Shown: positions 52,189 through 60,874 of the stretch, in pieces
Numbering within the stretch: the first letter of the stretch is position 1
Layout of the letters: each line of letters starts with the position of its first letter
Made by a program: the position numbers and the translations under genes
Notes under the pieces: model-generated
Database searches by the model: none
What the model saw: only the letters and a program-made list of their open reading frames with translations
Told to the model about the DNA's origin: nothing
DNA from: Turneriella parva DSM 21527
GTDB taxonomy: Bacteria; Spirochaetota; Leptospiria; Turneriellales; Turneriellaceae
Assembly (NCBI RefSeq): GCF_000266885.1
Contig: NC_018020.1
Location: 2,604,001-2,668,000, forward strand
Direction of reading: 5' to 3'
Length of the DNA: 64,000 bases

Positions 52189-54651
52189 TCAGAAGCGCCA
52201 TTCCAGACCAAAGTACGGTATAATCGTAATCGCCCCGTCGGCGACTGCCACTTTCGGGTTTGATTCAGAATACGGAAGGTTATAGTTCCAGCGCTGTTGG
52301 TTGGGCGCCTGCTGGTTGTAGATGTTGATGACTTCGATATACCAGCTGAAATAACCCCATTTGTACGCAGTCTTGCGCGTGTAGCGAATGTCGAGCCTGT
52401 GCGACGCGGGAAAGCGCTGGCCATAGAGATCGGTCGAATACTGCGGAGAATAGCGTGTCGTTTCTGGTGTTTGACAATCGTATGCAGGGACTGTACACGC
52501 GCCACCTACAATCTGCGTGTAGGGAAAACCGGCAAACAGCTGAAATTGCGCACCAATTGTATTCGCGCCGAACTTAAAGCCCGCGACGAGCTTGAATGAA
52601 TGCGGTTGCTCGTTCTCGAACCGACCCCACGTGCCGAACCGCCGCCTTTCACTCTGAGTGTAGGTGTAGCTTGCCCAACCGTAAAACTCCGTTTCTTTAT
52701 CTTCTTTGTCACGCCGCAGAAAAAGTTCTGCACCGCGGGTGCGCAGCGCTCCACCATTGGAAAAGCTGCGGCCGGTGCTTACATCTTCTGACTGCAGCAG
52801 CCTGTCAAAGTCGTTCATGAAGCCTTCAACTTTGATAATGTGGCGTCCGAGCTTTTGTTCAACACCGACTGTGCGGTGAAACGAGCGTTCGGGTTGCAGA
52901 TAGTCAGCGACAACGACCTGGGGCTGGTAGTTGAAGACCCGGTTGAAGTAAAACGTATTCACCTGCGCAAATGACTGGTATTGTCCCCCGGCGACCGAGA
53001 TCGTGGTCTCTGAGGGAAATTCATAGCTCAGAAGACCCCGCGGGTCAAACGTGGCAGTATTGGTGCGGGCGAGAAAGTCACTGCGAGCGCCGGGCACGAA
53101 CCTCACCGGGCCGAACTGAAACTTGTTCTCTGCGTAAGCCGAGATCACATGGTTCTGGTCATTGAAATTCACCGGTACTGTCTGAAACTGTGAACTGTTG
53201 CCCAGGTCGGGTTGGCCGGTTGTCGCTGTTGCTCCCGTTTGCTGCTGCGTCTGGCCATTCGACTTAAAATAGAACAGGTTATATTCCGCAGCGAGACGCA
53301 GCGTCGCATAATCTGCCCAGTCGAACTTAACTTTGTCTTTTATGCCAAAAATATTCGGGTAGATTTTGACATCGGTTGCGCCGATCGTGCTCGTCGAACC
53401 GAGGTCGGCGTAAAAATAGCTGTAAGTATAACTGTTATAGGCAATGAGCTTGTTCTGCAATTTGCTCGAAGGCAGATATTCATAATATACACCCTGGCTA
53501 TGCGATGACACGTCATTGCTGATGTTGAAATTCGACAGAATCGGGTCTTGCCCCTCTTCGCGGCGTTTGGCCTTTTCTTCTGCCGTGAGGTTGCGCGTAA
53601 ACTTCAGCGTGTCGTAGCTGCCGAAGACGAGGGCAGTGAGTGCGTGCTTGCCTGAGTCGTCGAGAAACACTTTGCCTTTCAGCTGGTAGTCGTAATATTC
53701 GGGCAGACGGTCGATGGTGTTGCCGGTAATCAGCTTGTAGATGGGCGGTACCAGAAGTGTGAGATATCCTATTCGGCCTGAAGTTATCCAGTAGCCGGTT
53801 GGGCCTGACTTTTGCGGTTTGAACGGCATGACGCCCAATGGGTTCGGTGCAGCTTCGTCTTGCTGCGCAGCCGAAGAGATGCGCACTTCACCCCCATAGT
53901 TTTTGCCCCATTTGTTTCTCAAAAGAAAGTTTGAGGATATAAGAGACACATCGACAACGCCGCCGAATTCTTTGACCTCATCGACAGTTTGTATGTCGAT
54001 GATCGCACCGACCGCACCACCAAACTGTGAAGGAAAGGCAGATGAATAGAGGTCAACTTCGCGCATCAGGTCATTGGATATAATCGATTGTAATCCCCCA
54101 AAGTGCTGCGGATTTGGCACCGGAATATCGTCGATAAAGTAGCGGTTGCCTTTATCGTCGGCGCCGCGAATGACGAGCGGGCCGAAAAAACCGCCGGGTC
54201 GTACGACGCCGGGCAGAGTGGCCAGAGCATTGATTGCATCGCCGAACGTCGCCGGCGTTTCTTTGAGCTGCTCGACCGAGAGTGTGTTGCGGCTGAGGCT
54301 CTGTATATCGCGTTCACCGCGCAGTTTCACCGTCTGTGTGCGCGTGATAGGCAGCGACAGTCTGAAATCGCGCTTCAGGTTCTTCTCAAATTTGATCTTC
54401 TCAACGAGATTCTTGAGCCCAGGCGAGCTGATTTGCACCGTGTATTCGCCGGCTGCCGGCACTGCCGCCGCGTACGTACCATCGGGGTTGATGCGCGATT
54501 TGAACTTGGCTTCGGGTATCACCACCGTGCCGAATTCGAGTGGTTCGCCCGTGCTTTCATTAAAGACCCGGCCGCTGATCGTGACGGGGTTTGCAGAAAG
54601 ACTGCCGATTGCGAAGAACGCCAGTAACAGGCCCAAAGTGCTCTTAACCAT
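52189..54651 (-). CDS. TonB-dependent outer-membrane receptor
   Basis: An 820-residue TonB-dependent receptor. Signal peptide MVKSTLGLLLAFFAIGSLSA, a carboxypeptidase-regulatory-like domain (residues 20-110, ISGRVFNESTGEPLEFGTVVI), then a plug (GDAINALATLPGVVRPGGFFGPLVIRGADDKGNRYFIDDIPV) and a long beta-barrel ending GLEWRF, a typical terminal-Phe barrel. This CarbD-plug layout recalls SusC/OmpR-like receptors but no SusD-like partner is adjacent. The substrate is unknown. The start codon (54649-54651) lies within a short palindrome TTAACC-ATTT-GGTTAA and I see no Shine-Dalgarno, so initiation may be unusual. Upstream, a hairpin at 54699 isolates it. Confidence 0.85.
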   Translation of the reverse strand: MVKSTLGLLLAFFAIGSLSANPVTISGRVFNESTGEPLEFGTVVIPEAKFKSRINPDGTYAAAVPAAGEYTVQISSPGLKNLVEKIKFEKNLKRDFRLSLPITRTQTVKLRGERDIQSLSRNTLSVEQLKETPATFGDAINALATLPGVVRPGGFFGPLVIRGADDKGNRYFIDDIPVPNPQHFGGLQSIISNDLMREVDLYSSAFPSQFGGAVGAIIDIQTVDEVKEFGGVVDVSLISSNFLLRNKWGKNYGGEVRISSAAQQDEAAPNPLGVMPFKPQKSGPTGYWITSGRIGYLTLLVPPIYKLITGNTIDRLPEYYDYQLKGKVFLDDSGKHALTALVFGSYDTLKFTRNLTAEEKAKRREEGQDPILSNFNISNDVSSHSQGVYYEYLPSSKLQNKLIAYNSYTYSYFYADLGSTSTIGATDVKIYPNIFGIKDKVKFDWADYATLRLAAEYNLFYFKSNGQTQQQTGATATTGQPDLGNSSQFQTVPVNFNDQNHVISAYAENKFQFGPVRFVPGARSDFLARTNTATFDPRGLLSYEFPSETTISVAGGQYQSFAQVNTFYFNRVFNYQPQVVVADYLQPERSFHRTVGVEQKLGRHIIKVEGFMNDFDRLLQSEDVSTGRSFSNGGALRTRGAELFLRRDKEDKETEFYGWASYTYTQSERRRFGTWGRFENEQPHSFKLVAGFKFGANTIGAQFQLFAGFPYTQIVGGACTVPAYDCQTPETTRYSPQYSTDLYGQRFPASHRLDIRYTRKTAYKWGYFSWYIEVINIYNQQAPNQQRWNYNLPYSESNPKVAVADGAITIIPYFGLEWRF

Positions 54652-54698
54652 TTGGTTAAAGTATAACAAAAAGACATGCGGTAAACCAAAAAATGTCA

Positions 54699-54717
54699 AA
54701 GGTTGCGAGGCAACCTT
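54699..54717. terminator. hairpin downstream of the cNMP-domain gene
   Basis: AAGGTTGC / GCAACCTT around GAG, with T-rich sequence on both sides. In the minus direction it ends the 54786-57275 gene and precedes the TonB receptor start. Confidence 0.6.
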
Positions 54718-54785
54718 GTACAGTTTTTTCGGTCACCAGGCACAATATACATTGGCCGGTATGATCGTGCCTGCGACGCCGGGCG

Positions 54786-57275
54786 TCAGTATTCCATGTT
54801 GTAAAACTTGCGTGTTTCGATCAGCTCTTTCGGCAGCGTCTTGTTCTCGCGCTCGTATTTCGTGTAGCGCGGCGTCAGATCATTCGCTTTTTTCTTACGA
54901 ATATTGATCGATTTCTGCACGACATCGGTATAGCTCGGCAGTTTAAGCAGCCGTTCGCGAATCTCTTTCGAAAAAGGCACATGTTTGGTAAAAATTTTGC
55001 GCGAAACCCGGTTCATGCGCTGCGAACCTTCTGATTCAAAGCGCATATAAACCGTGTAGTCATTCACGAAGCGGGCCCTGTCGTCACGAAATCGTTTCAT
55101 GTCTTCGGCAAGCTTTTCTTTTATCTCTTCTGAAAGTTCTTTGCTCTTGTAAAAGAACTGCACGTAGTCGGTGTAGTCGGCCGTCAGCGAAGAAACGGAA
55201 ATATTGTTCCAGTCGGGGCCCATCGTGGTCTTGCACATTTCCCAACGGTACGTGCCGATGGCTCTGAGCAGCATCATGTGCAGGTCGGCAGTTGCCATGA
55301 TCGGCCCGATCAGGCGGCCCCGCGACATGCGGTCGTTGCCCTCGCGGTCTTGCCAAAACTGAATGACTGTACCAATCGAAGGCACGAGCACAATATTCGG
55401 GGTGATCTGTACCTGAATGAACTCACGCTGAATATTCATCGCCTCATTCGTGTAAAGAACTTCGCGGTGAAAGGCACCAAAATCTGTCTGGATAATCTTT
55501 TTCACTTCTTCGACCACGGTATCTTTGGTTATGATGACTTTCGCGAGCGACTGCGTAATCTGGTGCCGGGTGAGAATATTCAGGTGGCTCGAAATGTTGC
55601 CCGAGCAGAGGCGGCAGTTCATCTGCAGCATCTCTTTGATTTCAAATTTCACCCTGGCTTCAGGTGAATTCACCTCGGGTGGCAGGTCAGCTTCTTTGCG
55701 CCATTTTTTATCCCGGTTCGCCGGGTCTTGCCTCAGCGTTTCAAAAAAGGTAAGCCCCATCTCGCTGATACTCGTTGAAACTTTGCGGTCATAGATGGCC
55801 GCCAGCCATTCGGTAATCGTATAGATCGGCAGCCAGGCGTCACCTTTGCCATAGCTCGCCGTCGCGAGCGTGGTTATGTGTTCGGCGTCGAGTTGTGTTT
55901 CATCCATGAAGCCGTAATCGAAAAAGAGCCTCATGTATTTCGGCAGATCGCCGCGTTTTTTCAGGTACTTGAGAATTGCGCGCTCGAAAACATCCCAATA
56001 CTGAAGGTTCACACGCCGGCGCAACTTACGCACGTCGTCGTCAGACGCATCGAGAGGATTTTTAAACTTCTTGAGGGTGTCCCAGTCCTTTTTAAACTGC
56101 GCCACTTTGTCTGCGGGGGTCTCGCTCCATTGCAGAATCTTGTCGAGTGAACCCTGAAATTCGCTGAGGTCTGCGCCTGAACCTGCTGCCGCCACTGAGC
56201 CGGCGGCTACAGGTGCCGGTTTCGCGGCCGCTGGCTCACTTGCAGCTTTTTGTATTTTCTGCAGTGCTGCCTGTGAATATGGTGGGTAAGCAATTTCGGC
56301 GAAGCTCAGCAGCTTGTCGCGCATCGCGGCGAAACCCTCATTGAAGAATGCGCATGCCGCGAGTATGTCTTCGCGTGCGGCGCTGTTTGTGTTCGACTCC
56401 ATCAATTCGCCCTGCAACGAAAATTTGGCAAGCCATGAATAGTCACCCACAAGCATACGCTGCAAAAATTGCTGCATCGCCGCAAGGCTGCGTTCAACTT
56501 CGCGCGATGTGGCAGTGATGAGTTCGGTCAGCGACTCGGCAGCAGTGTGCAAGAGCTGCGCGTCGCGGGTGGCGATGACGCTAAGAGCATCGGGTGGCAG
56601 GTTCAATAGTCGGCGTATCAGTTGCGTCGGCAATGAGTCAAAACGTTTTTCGTCCACGTCTTCAATCTGGTTTTTGGCCGAGCGCAAAAAATTGATATTG
56701 AGCGGCTTGATGATTTTGCCGCCGCGTTCAGAAAAATCTGCAAGCTGCCGCTTTGCGACCGGGAGCAGCGGGTCTGTAAAGGCCCCGTCTGCCTTGGCTT
56801 CAGTTTGAAATTTTTCGGGTAAAAGCGCGCTCAGCGAAATGGAAAAGCCGAGCTCATAGGCCTCAAGTTGGTTTCGAACATGTTCAGCCTGATCCAGTTT
56901 GGTTTCGAGATCGGTGAGATCTTTGTAGACTGATTTCAGCGCCAAAACCCCGATATTGGGCTTTGCCGCGATGAGCTTGAGCAGGTATTCTTTGTTACTC
57001 GGGTAAACGCTGATTTCGCAGGTTGCCGACGTCACAATCTGCAGGTTGCTGCGTGCCTGCGAAAAAAGCGACGCGCCACCGAGAACCGCCGGCGCATTGA
57101 CCGTGTAAAGGGGCCGCAGAATGGTCTGGCCAACCGGCCCGGTTTCAACGCTATTGACCGTTGCCTGACCCTTCTGCAATATAACGAGCGATTTGACAAC
57201 CTGACCCTTGGCCGCAATGGTTTGTCCCGCGGGAATCTGTTGATTAGCGCCGCTGCGCTCAGCGATAGTCTGCAT
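54786..57275 (-). CDS. large protein with degenerate cyclic-nucleotide-binding domain
   Basis: An 829-residue protein. Residues 15-115 fit a CRP-like beta-roll cNMP domain (AGQTIAAKGQVVKSLVILQKGQATV then VNAPAVLGGASLFSQARSNLQIVTSATCEISVYP), but the phosphate-binding cassette is only partly kept (GGASL..RSN rather than GE.AL..R.A), so nucleotide binding is uncertain. The remaining 700 residues are helix-rich with an Ala/Pro linker near 355 and a CRLCSGNISSH pair near 560 that might bind metal. No family function is known to me. The ATG at 57275 has GGAG six bases upstream; a longer GTG start at 57287 would lie on that site. Confidence 0.6.
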   Translation of the reverse strand: MQTIAERSGANQQIPAGQTIAAKGQVVKSLVILQKGQATVNSVETGPVGQTILRPLYTVNAPAVLGGASLFSQARSNLQIVTSATCEISVYPSNKEYLLKLIAAKPNIGVLALKSVYKDLTDLETKLDQAEHVRNQLEAYELGFSISLSALLPEKFQTEAKADGAFTDPLLPVAKRQLADFSERGGKIIKPLNINFLRSAKNQIEDVDEKRFDSLPTQLIRRLLNLPPDALSVIATRDAQLLHTAAESLTELITATSREVERSLAAMQQFLQRMLVGDYSWLAKFSLQGELMESNTNSAAREDILAACAFFNEGFAAMRDKLLSFAEIAYPPYSQAALQKIQKAASEPAAAKPAPVAAGSVAAAGSGADLSEFQGSLDKILQWSETPADKVAQFKKDWDTLKKFKNPLDASDDDVRKLRRRVNLQYWDVFERAILKYLKKRGDLPKYMRLFFDYGFMDETQLDAEHITTLATASYGKGDAWLPIYTITEWLAAIYDRKVSTSISEMGLTFFETLRQDPANRDKKWRKEADLPPEVNSPEARVKFEIKEMLQMNCRLCSGNISSHLNILTRHQITQSLAKVIITKDTVVEEVKKIIQTDFGAFHREVLYTNEAMNIQREFIQVQITPNIVLVPSIGTVIQFWQDREGNDRMSRGRLIGPIMATADLHMMLLRAIGTYRWEMCKTTMGPDWNNISVSSLTADYTDYVQFFYKSKELSEEIKEKLAEDMKRFRDDRARFVNDYTVYMRFESEGSQRMNRVSRKIFTKHVPFSKEIRERLLKLPSYTDVVQKSINIRKKKANDLTPRYTKYERENKTLPKELIETRKFYNMEY

Positions 57276-57364
57276 CGGAATCTCCACAAGTGTGAAATAC
57301 CCCGCACCATGTCAAGTATTCGCTGCCCGGGCATGAAGCGGCTGCTCCCAGTGGCAGATTCAGA

Positions 57365-58186
57365 TTATTTGCCGGCATTCAGAAAATCGTAGAGTTCGCA
57401 GAATTCTGCCGCAGTCAGGTCGTCGGCGCGCTGCGCCATCAGAGGTTGAAGGCGCTCGGGTATTGCGGCCAACCGCGCGGGCCAGCCGGTGGCCGCAGCA
57501 TCTTCGGCGAAAAACGGATTCTTGGCCAAAGCCGAACGCAGCGGCTTACGTTTACCCCAGAAAGCGGCTTTGAGCAGAGTACGCAAATGGGGGCGGGCTA
57601 TATTGGCCCTGCGCTCAAATCGAATAATCGCAGCATCGACGTTAGGCACGGGGAAAAAACTGTTGCGACCGATCTTGCCTGCGATGCTGATTTCACCCTG
57701 GCACGCGAGCGCGATGGCGAGTGAAGAGCCGCCGCGGGCAGCGAGCCTTTCTGCAACTTCGTATTGTATGCCAAAGAGGGCCTGGTGAATCTGCTGCGCG
57801 TCGCAGATAATCTTCAGCAACAAATCGGCAGTTACATAAAAGGGCAGGTTGCCTATGGCTGCATTACACGCCGCAAACGGTTCGGCGTCGATCTGCTGTT
57901 CGAGAAAGTCACCCTCGATTACCTGCACTTTCGTGTTGGTTGCGTAAACTTCACGCAGTCGCCGTGCCAGAGTTCGGTCTTTTTCGACCAGCACCATCTC
58001 ATGCCCGCGCTGCAGAAAAACCTCTGTCCACGCGCCGAGGCCGGGACCAATTTCGAGCACCCGCGCTGCAGGGTCTATAAAAGCCGCGACATTCTCAACC
58101 GCATGCACATCAACCTGAAAGTTCTGCCCGAGCTTCTTGAGCGGTGCAATACCCAGCTCTTTGATGATCTTCGACGGATGAATCAT
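57365..58186 (-). CDS. rsmA: 16S rRNA dimethyladenosine transferase RsmA (KsgA)
   Basis: A 273-residue RsmA, which dimethylates two adenines at the 3' end of 16S rRNA. Motifs: LKKLGQNFQVD at the start, EIGPGLGAWTE (SAM site), EKDRTLARRL, and the target-site NLPFYVTADLLLKI (NxPF/Y). It directly follows fliA: a 19-bp perfect hairpin lies between them and the ATG comes six bases after the hairpin with no Shine-Dalgarno. Start MIHPSKIIK is the best candidate. Initiation may depend on the hairpin. Confidence 0.94.
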   Translation of the reverse strand: MIHPSKIIKELGIAPLKKLGQNFQVDVHAVENVAAFIDPAARVLEIGPGLGAWTEVFLQRGHEMVLVEKDRTLARRLREVYATNTKVQVIEGDFLEQQIDAEPFAACNAAIGNLPFYVTADLLLKIICDAQQIHQALFGIQYEVAERLAARGGSSLAIALACQGEISIAGKIGRNSFFPVPNVDAAIIRFERRANIARPHLRTLLKAAFWGKRKPLRSALAKNPFFAEDAAATGWPARLAAIPERLQPLMAQRADDLTAAEFCELYDFLNAGK

Positions 58187-58191
58187 TTTTT

Positions 58192-58232
58192 TGTATTCAG
58201 ATTCGGATGCTCCGCATCCGAATCTGAATACA
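58192..58232. repeat. 19-bp perfect inverted repeat between fliA and rsmA
   Basis: Arms 58192-58210 and 58214-58232 around TCC. On the minus strand it begins immediately after the fliA stop and ends six bases before the rsmA start, with an A run instead of a U run after it, so it is not a typical terminator. Confidence 0.92.
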
Positions 58233-59024
58233 TCACATCAGGCTCTTCATCTGCGACAGACGGCCGCGCAGGCGCATAATCGCCTTCGTGTGCAGCTGTG
58301 AAACCCGCGATTCGGTGACTTCGAGCACTTCGCCTATTTCTTTGAGAGTGAGGTCTTCGTAATAGTAGAGAACAATAACTTTTTTCTCGCGGTCGGGCAG
58401 CTTCTTGATGCACTCGACGATCATGTTTTTGATTTCTTCGCGTTCGACGATGGTATCAGGGTTCAGGGCTTCAGGTGATTCGAGCGTGTCGACGAAAACC
58501 ATCTCTTCGTTCTCGTCGTTGCCGTGCCAGACGTCGTTCAGTGAAATCAGCGAAGTGCCCGAAATCTTCGACATCAGCTCGTGAAACTCGTCGATGTCGA
58601 TGTCGAGTTCATGCGCAATTTCTTCGTCTTCTGCGGTGCGGCCCATACGGTTCTCGAGCTCGAGAATAATCTTCTCAACCTGCTTTGCCTTCTGTCGAAT
58701 CGAACGGGGTATCCAGTCGACATTTCTCAGCTCGTCAAAAATGCCGCCGCGAACCCGGGTCATCGCATAGGTTTTGAACTTTACTTCTTTTGAGGGGTCA
58801 TATTTTTCAATGGCGTCGAGCAGGCCGAACGTGCCATAGCTGACCAGATCGTCAAATTCGACGTTGTGCGGCATGCCCACTGCCACCTTGCCCGCTACAT
58901 ATTTCACGAGCGGAGCGTACTTTTTTATGAAATACTCGCGCAGCTTGGGCTCGCGGCCCTTCTTGTACTCTTCCCAAAGAGTCTGCTCATCGGTTTCGTC
59001 GTACTTCTTGGGATCAATGGGCAT
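58233..59024 (-). CDS. fliA: flagellar sigma factor FliA (sigma-28)
   Basis: A 263-residue FliA/WhiG-type sigma factor for late flagellar genes. Region 2: [60 protein letters not shown]; region 3: [15 protein letters not shown]; region 4: [40 protein letters not shown], with the recognition helix. The match to the FliA subgroup is strong. The neighbours are rsmA and the FAD oxidoreductase, not flagellar genes, as is common in spirochaetes. Confidence 0.95.
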   Translation of the reverse strand: MPIDPKKYDETDEQTLWEEYKKGREPKLREYFIKKYAPLVKYVAGKVAVGMPHNVEFDDLVSYGTFGLLDAIEKYDPSKEVKFKTYAMTRVRGGIFDELRNVDWIPRSIRQKAKQVEKIILELENRMGRTAEDEEIAHELDIDIDEFHELMSKISGTSLISLNDVWHGNDENEEMVFVDTLESPEALNPDTIVEREEIKNMIVECIKKLPDREKKVIVLYYYEDLTLKEIGEVLEVTESRVSQLHTKAIMRLRGRLSQMKSLM

Positions 59025-59100
59025 TATGTCACCCTCAATTCGGTTGGGACGCCTACGTCAAGTGTTTTCATTTGAATCAAAGCATATCTGTGCGCATCAC

Positions 59101-59277
59101 TCCGCAGCTGAGGTGCCTTCCATGGCAGCTGCGGACTTAGGCGCGTCCATGCGCATTAGTCCGCACCACCGACGCCATCCTTGGCGGGTGCGGACTTGGG
59201 CGCGTCCATGCGCATTAGTCCGCACCACCGACGCCATCCTTGGCGGGTGCGGACTTAGGCGCATCCATGCGCATTAA
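59101..59277. repeat. three tandem 59-bp structured units
   Basis: Units 59101-59159, 59160-59218 and 59219-59277. The last two are nearly identical; the first differs in its middle. Each has a stem TCCGCA...TGCGGA. In units 2-3 the stem continues as CC/GG, and in unit 1 as GCTG/CAGC, so pairing is kept while bases change. The third unit encodes the last 18 residues of the FAD oxidoreductase, and the second repeats that coding sequence with its own stop. Confidence 0.88.
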
Positions 59278-60867
59278 ATCCAACAGTTTAAAGCCGCCGG
59301 GCATTTGGGTCAGCGCGGCCACGGCCCCCATCATAGCGCCGGCGACACCGGGCGACGACACGTCGGCGCCTGTCAGATACAAATTCTCAAACGGGCTCAC
59401 CGGGTTACACCACGGAGCCTCGGTCGATACAAAACGTTCGGGCACGCAGGCGACACCATAAATGCTGCCGCGTGGGTGAGAAGCAAAGTGTTCTGTCGTG
59501 ATCGGGGTTGAAAGCTCTCTGAATTCTATCATGTCGGCAAAGCCGGGGTAGTGGCTGTCGACAAATGCAACGAGCGAATCTGATATCTGCTCTTTCAGTT
59601 TCTTATATTCTTCGTCGCGCTTTTTCCACGGTTGCTCTCGCCAGCGCTCAAAAAACGAGTAGTCTGTGAAGGCAATAATCTCAGCAGTGTGCGATTTGGC
59701 TTCTGCATTCTTAAGCGACGGAAACGATAAGTAAGCGCCGGCAGCCTCGCCTTGCTGAATCCAACTTGCTGACGAATTGAAATTCGCGTCGTGATCGTAA
59801 GAGCGGTAGATCCAGTGGTTTTCGCCGCCGAATCCGAGATGGCGCGGGTCACCCTTAAGCCCGAGATAGAGCGTGACGTTGCTCACAACGGGGTGGGTCT
59901 GGTAAAATTTCTGCAGCTTTTCCCTGAAGGGTATCTCTTCGTGAGAGAGCAGGCGGATATAGGTGTTGTACGCGCCTGCATCGGAGATTATTTTCTTCGC
60001 ATAAAATGTCTTGATGGGCTCGCCGGCTTCGCGCAGCGCCTGCACCCTGACCCCAACTGCCTTGCCGTTCTCGATAATAATTTCCTGCACGGCGTGCGAA
60101 GTCAGCGTCTTACCCCCTGCCGATTCGACGATGGGTTCAACGCAGTCGAAAATTGCATGCGACCCGCCGAGAGGGTAATATCCACCACCAAAGTAATGCT
60201 GCACCACGGCAGCGTGAATCATGAAAGAGCTCTGGGCCGGCGGCAGGCCATAGTTGCCCCATTGCGAAACGACAATTGCCTTCAGTTTCTCATCGCTGAA
60301 ACGATGGTCAAGGTATGCCTTAGTCGAGAGGCGCGGGTTGTAACCTTCTTTCTCAGCGAACTGTTGCTCGTAGTTTTCGGTGAACGCCGCCCGGCCGCGA
60401 ATCGAAATGTGGCGGCCAAACCAGGCATTCACCTTGCGAATATCTTCGAAGTATTGGCGAATATTCGCCGCCTCGGCGGGAAATAGTTCTGCCAAATCGG
60501 CTTCGTAACGTTTGATGTCGTCGTAAACCCTGAACGTCTGGTCGGGATACACAAACTTTTCAAAAAGCGGCGGCATTTTCTGCCATTTGAGCAGGCCACC
60601 CGACATGAGATCGAAAAGCTTGCGCAGCATCGACCCCTCTTCGAGGTCGCCGATGTAGTGGATGCCGACATCCCACATAAATTTATTCTTGCGCTTGAAG
60701 GTGTGCGTGAACCCGCCGGCAGTGAAGTGCTTCTCAAGAATCAGTACCCGTTCACCGCGGTAACGCGCGAGCAGTGATGCCGCGAGCAACGTGCCGATTC
60801 CAGAGCCGATGAAGATGGAATCGTAGTGGTCTTGCGCTGGCTCGCTGGCTCTCTGGGGTTCGGCCAA
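59215..60867 (-). CDS. FAD-dependent oxidoreductase, phytoene desaturase / retinol saturase-like
   Basis: A 550-residue flavoprotein. The Rossmann motif GSGIGTLLAASLLARYRGERVLILEKH near residue 20, the conserved GGFTHTF, and the C-terminal YLTGADVSSPGVAGAMMGAVA FAD motif are like carotenoid desaturases and all-trans-retinol 13,14-reductases. The substrate is unknown. It is 7 bp downstream of the beta-barrel gene, in the envelope operon. The final 18 residues come from a 59-bp repeat unit that is also tandemly copied beyond the stop. Confidence 0.86.
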   Translation of the reverse strand: MAEPQRASEPAQDHYDSIFIGSGIGTLLAASLLARYRGERVLILEKHFTAGGFTHTFKRKNKFMWDVGIHYIGDLEEGSMLRKLFDLMSGGLLKWQKMPPLFEKFVYPDQTFRVYDDIKRYEADLAELFPAEAANIRQYFEDIRKVNAWFGRHISIRGRAAFTENYEQQFAEKEGYNPRLSTKAYLDHRFSDEKLKAIVVSQWGNYGLPPAQSSFMIHAAVVQHYFGGGYYPLGGSHAIFDCVEPIVESAGGKTLTSHAVQEIIIENGKAVGVRVQALREAGEPIKTFYAKKIISDAGAYNTYIRLLSHEEIPFREKLQKFYQTHPVVSNVTLYLGLKGDPRHLGFGGENHWIYRSYDHDANFNSSASWIQQGEAAGAYLSFPSLKNAEAKSHTAEIIAFTDYSFFERWREQPWKKRDEEYKKLKEQISDSLVAFVDSHYPGFADMIEFRELSTPITTEHFASHPRGSIYGVACVPERFVSTEAPWCNPVSPFENLYLTGADVSSPGVAGAMMGAVAALTQMPGGFKLLDLMRMDAPKSAPAKDGVGGAD

Positions 60868-60874
60868 TGGAACC

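Noticed and set aside
52189-54651. SusC-like polysaccharide-utilisation locus
   Set aside because: The receptor has a CarbD plug layout, but there is no SusD-like or glycosidase gene nearby.
59101-59277. Tandem repeats as a CRISPR array
   Set aside because: Units are contiguous without spacers, 59 bp long, partly coding, and there are no cas genes nearby.
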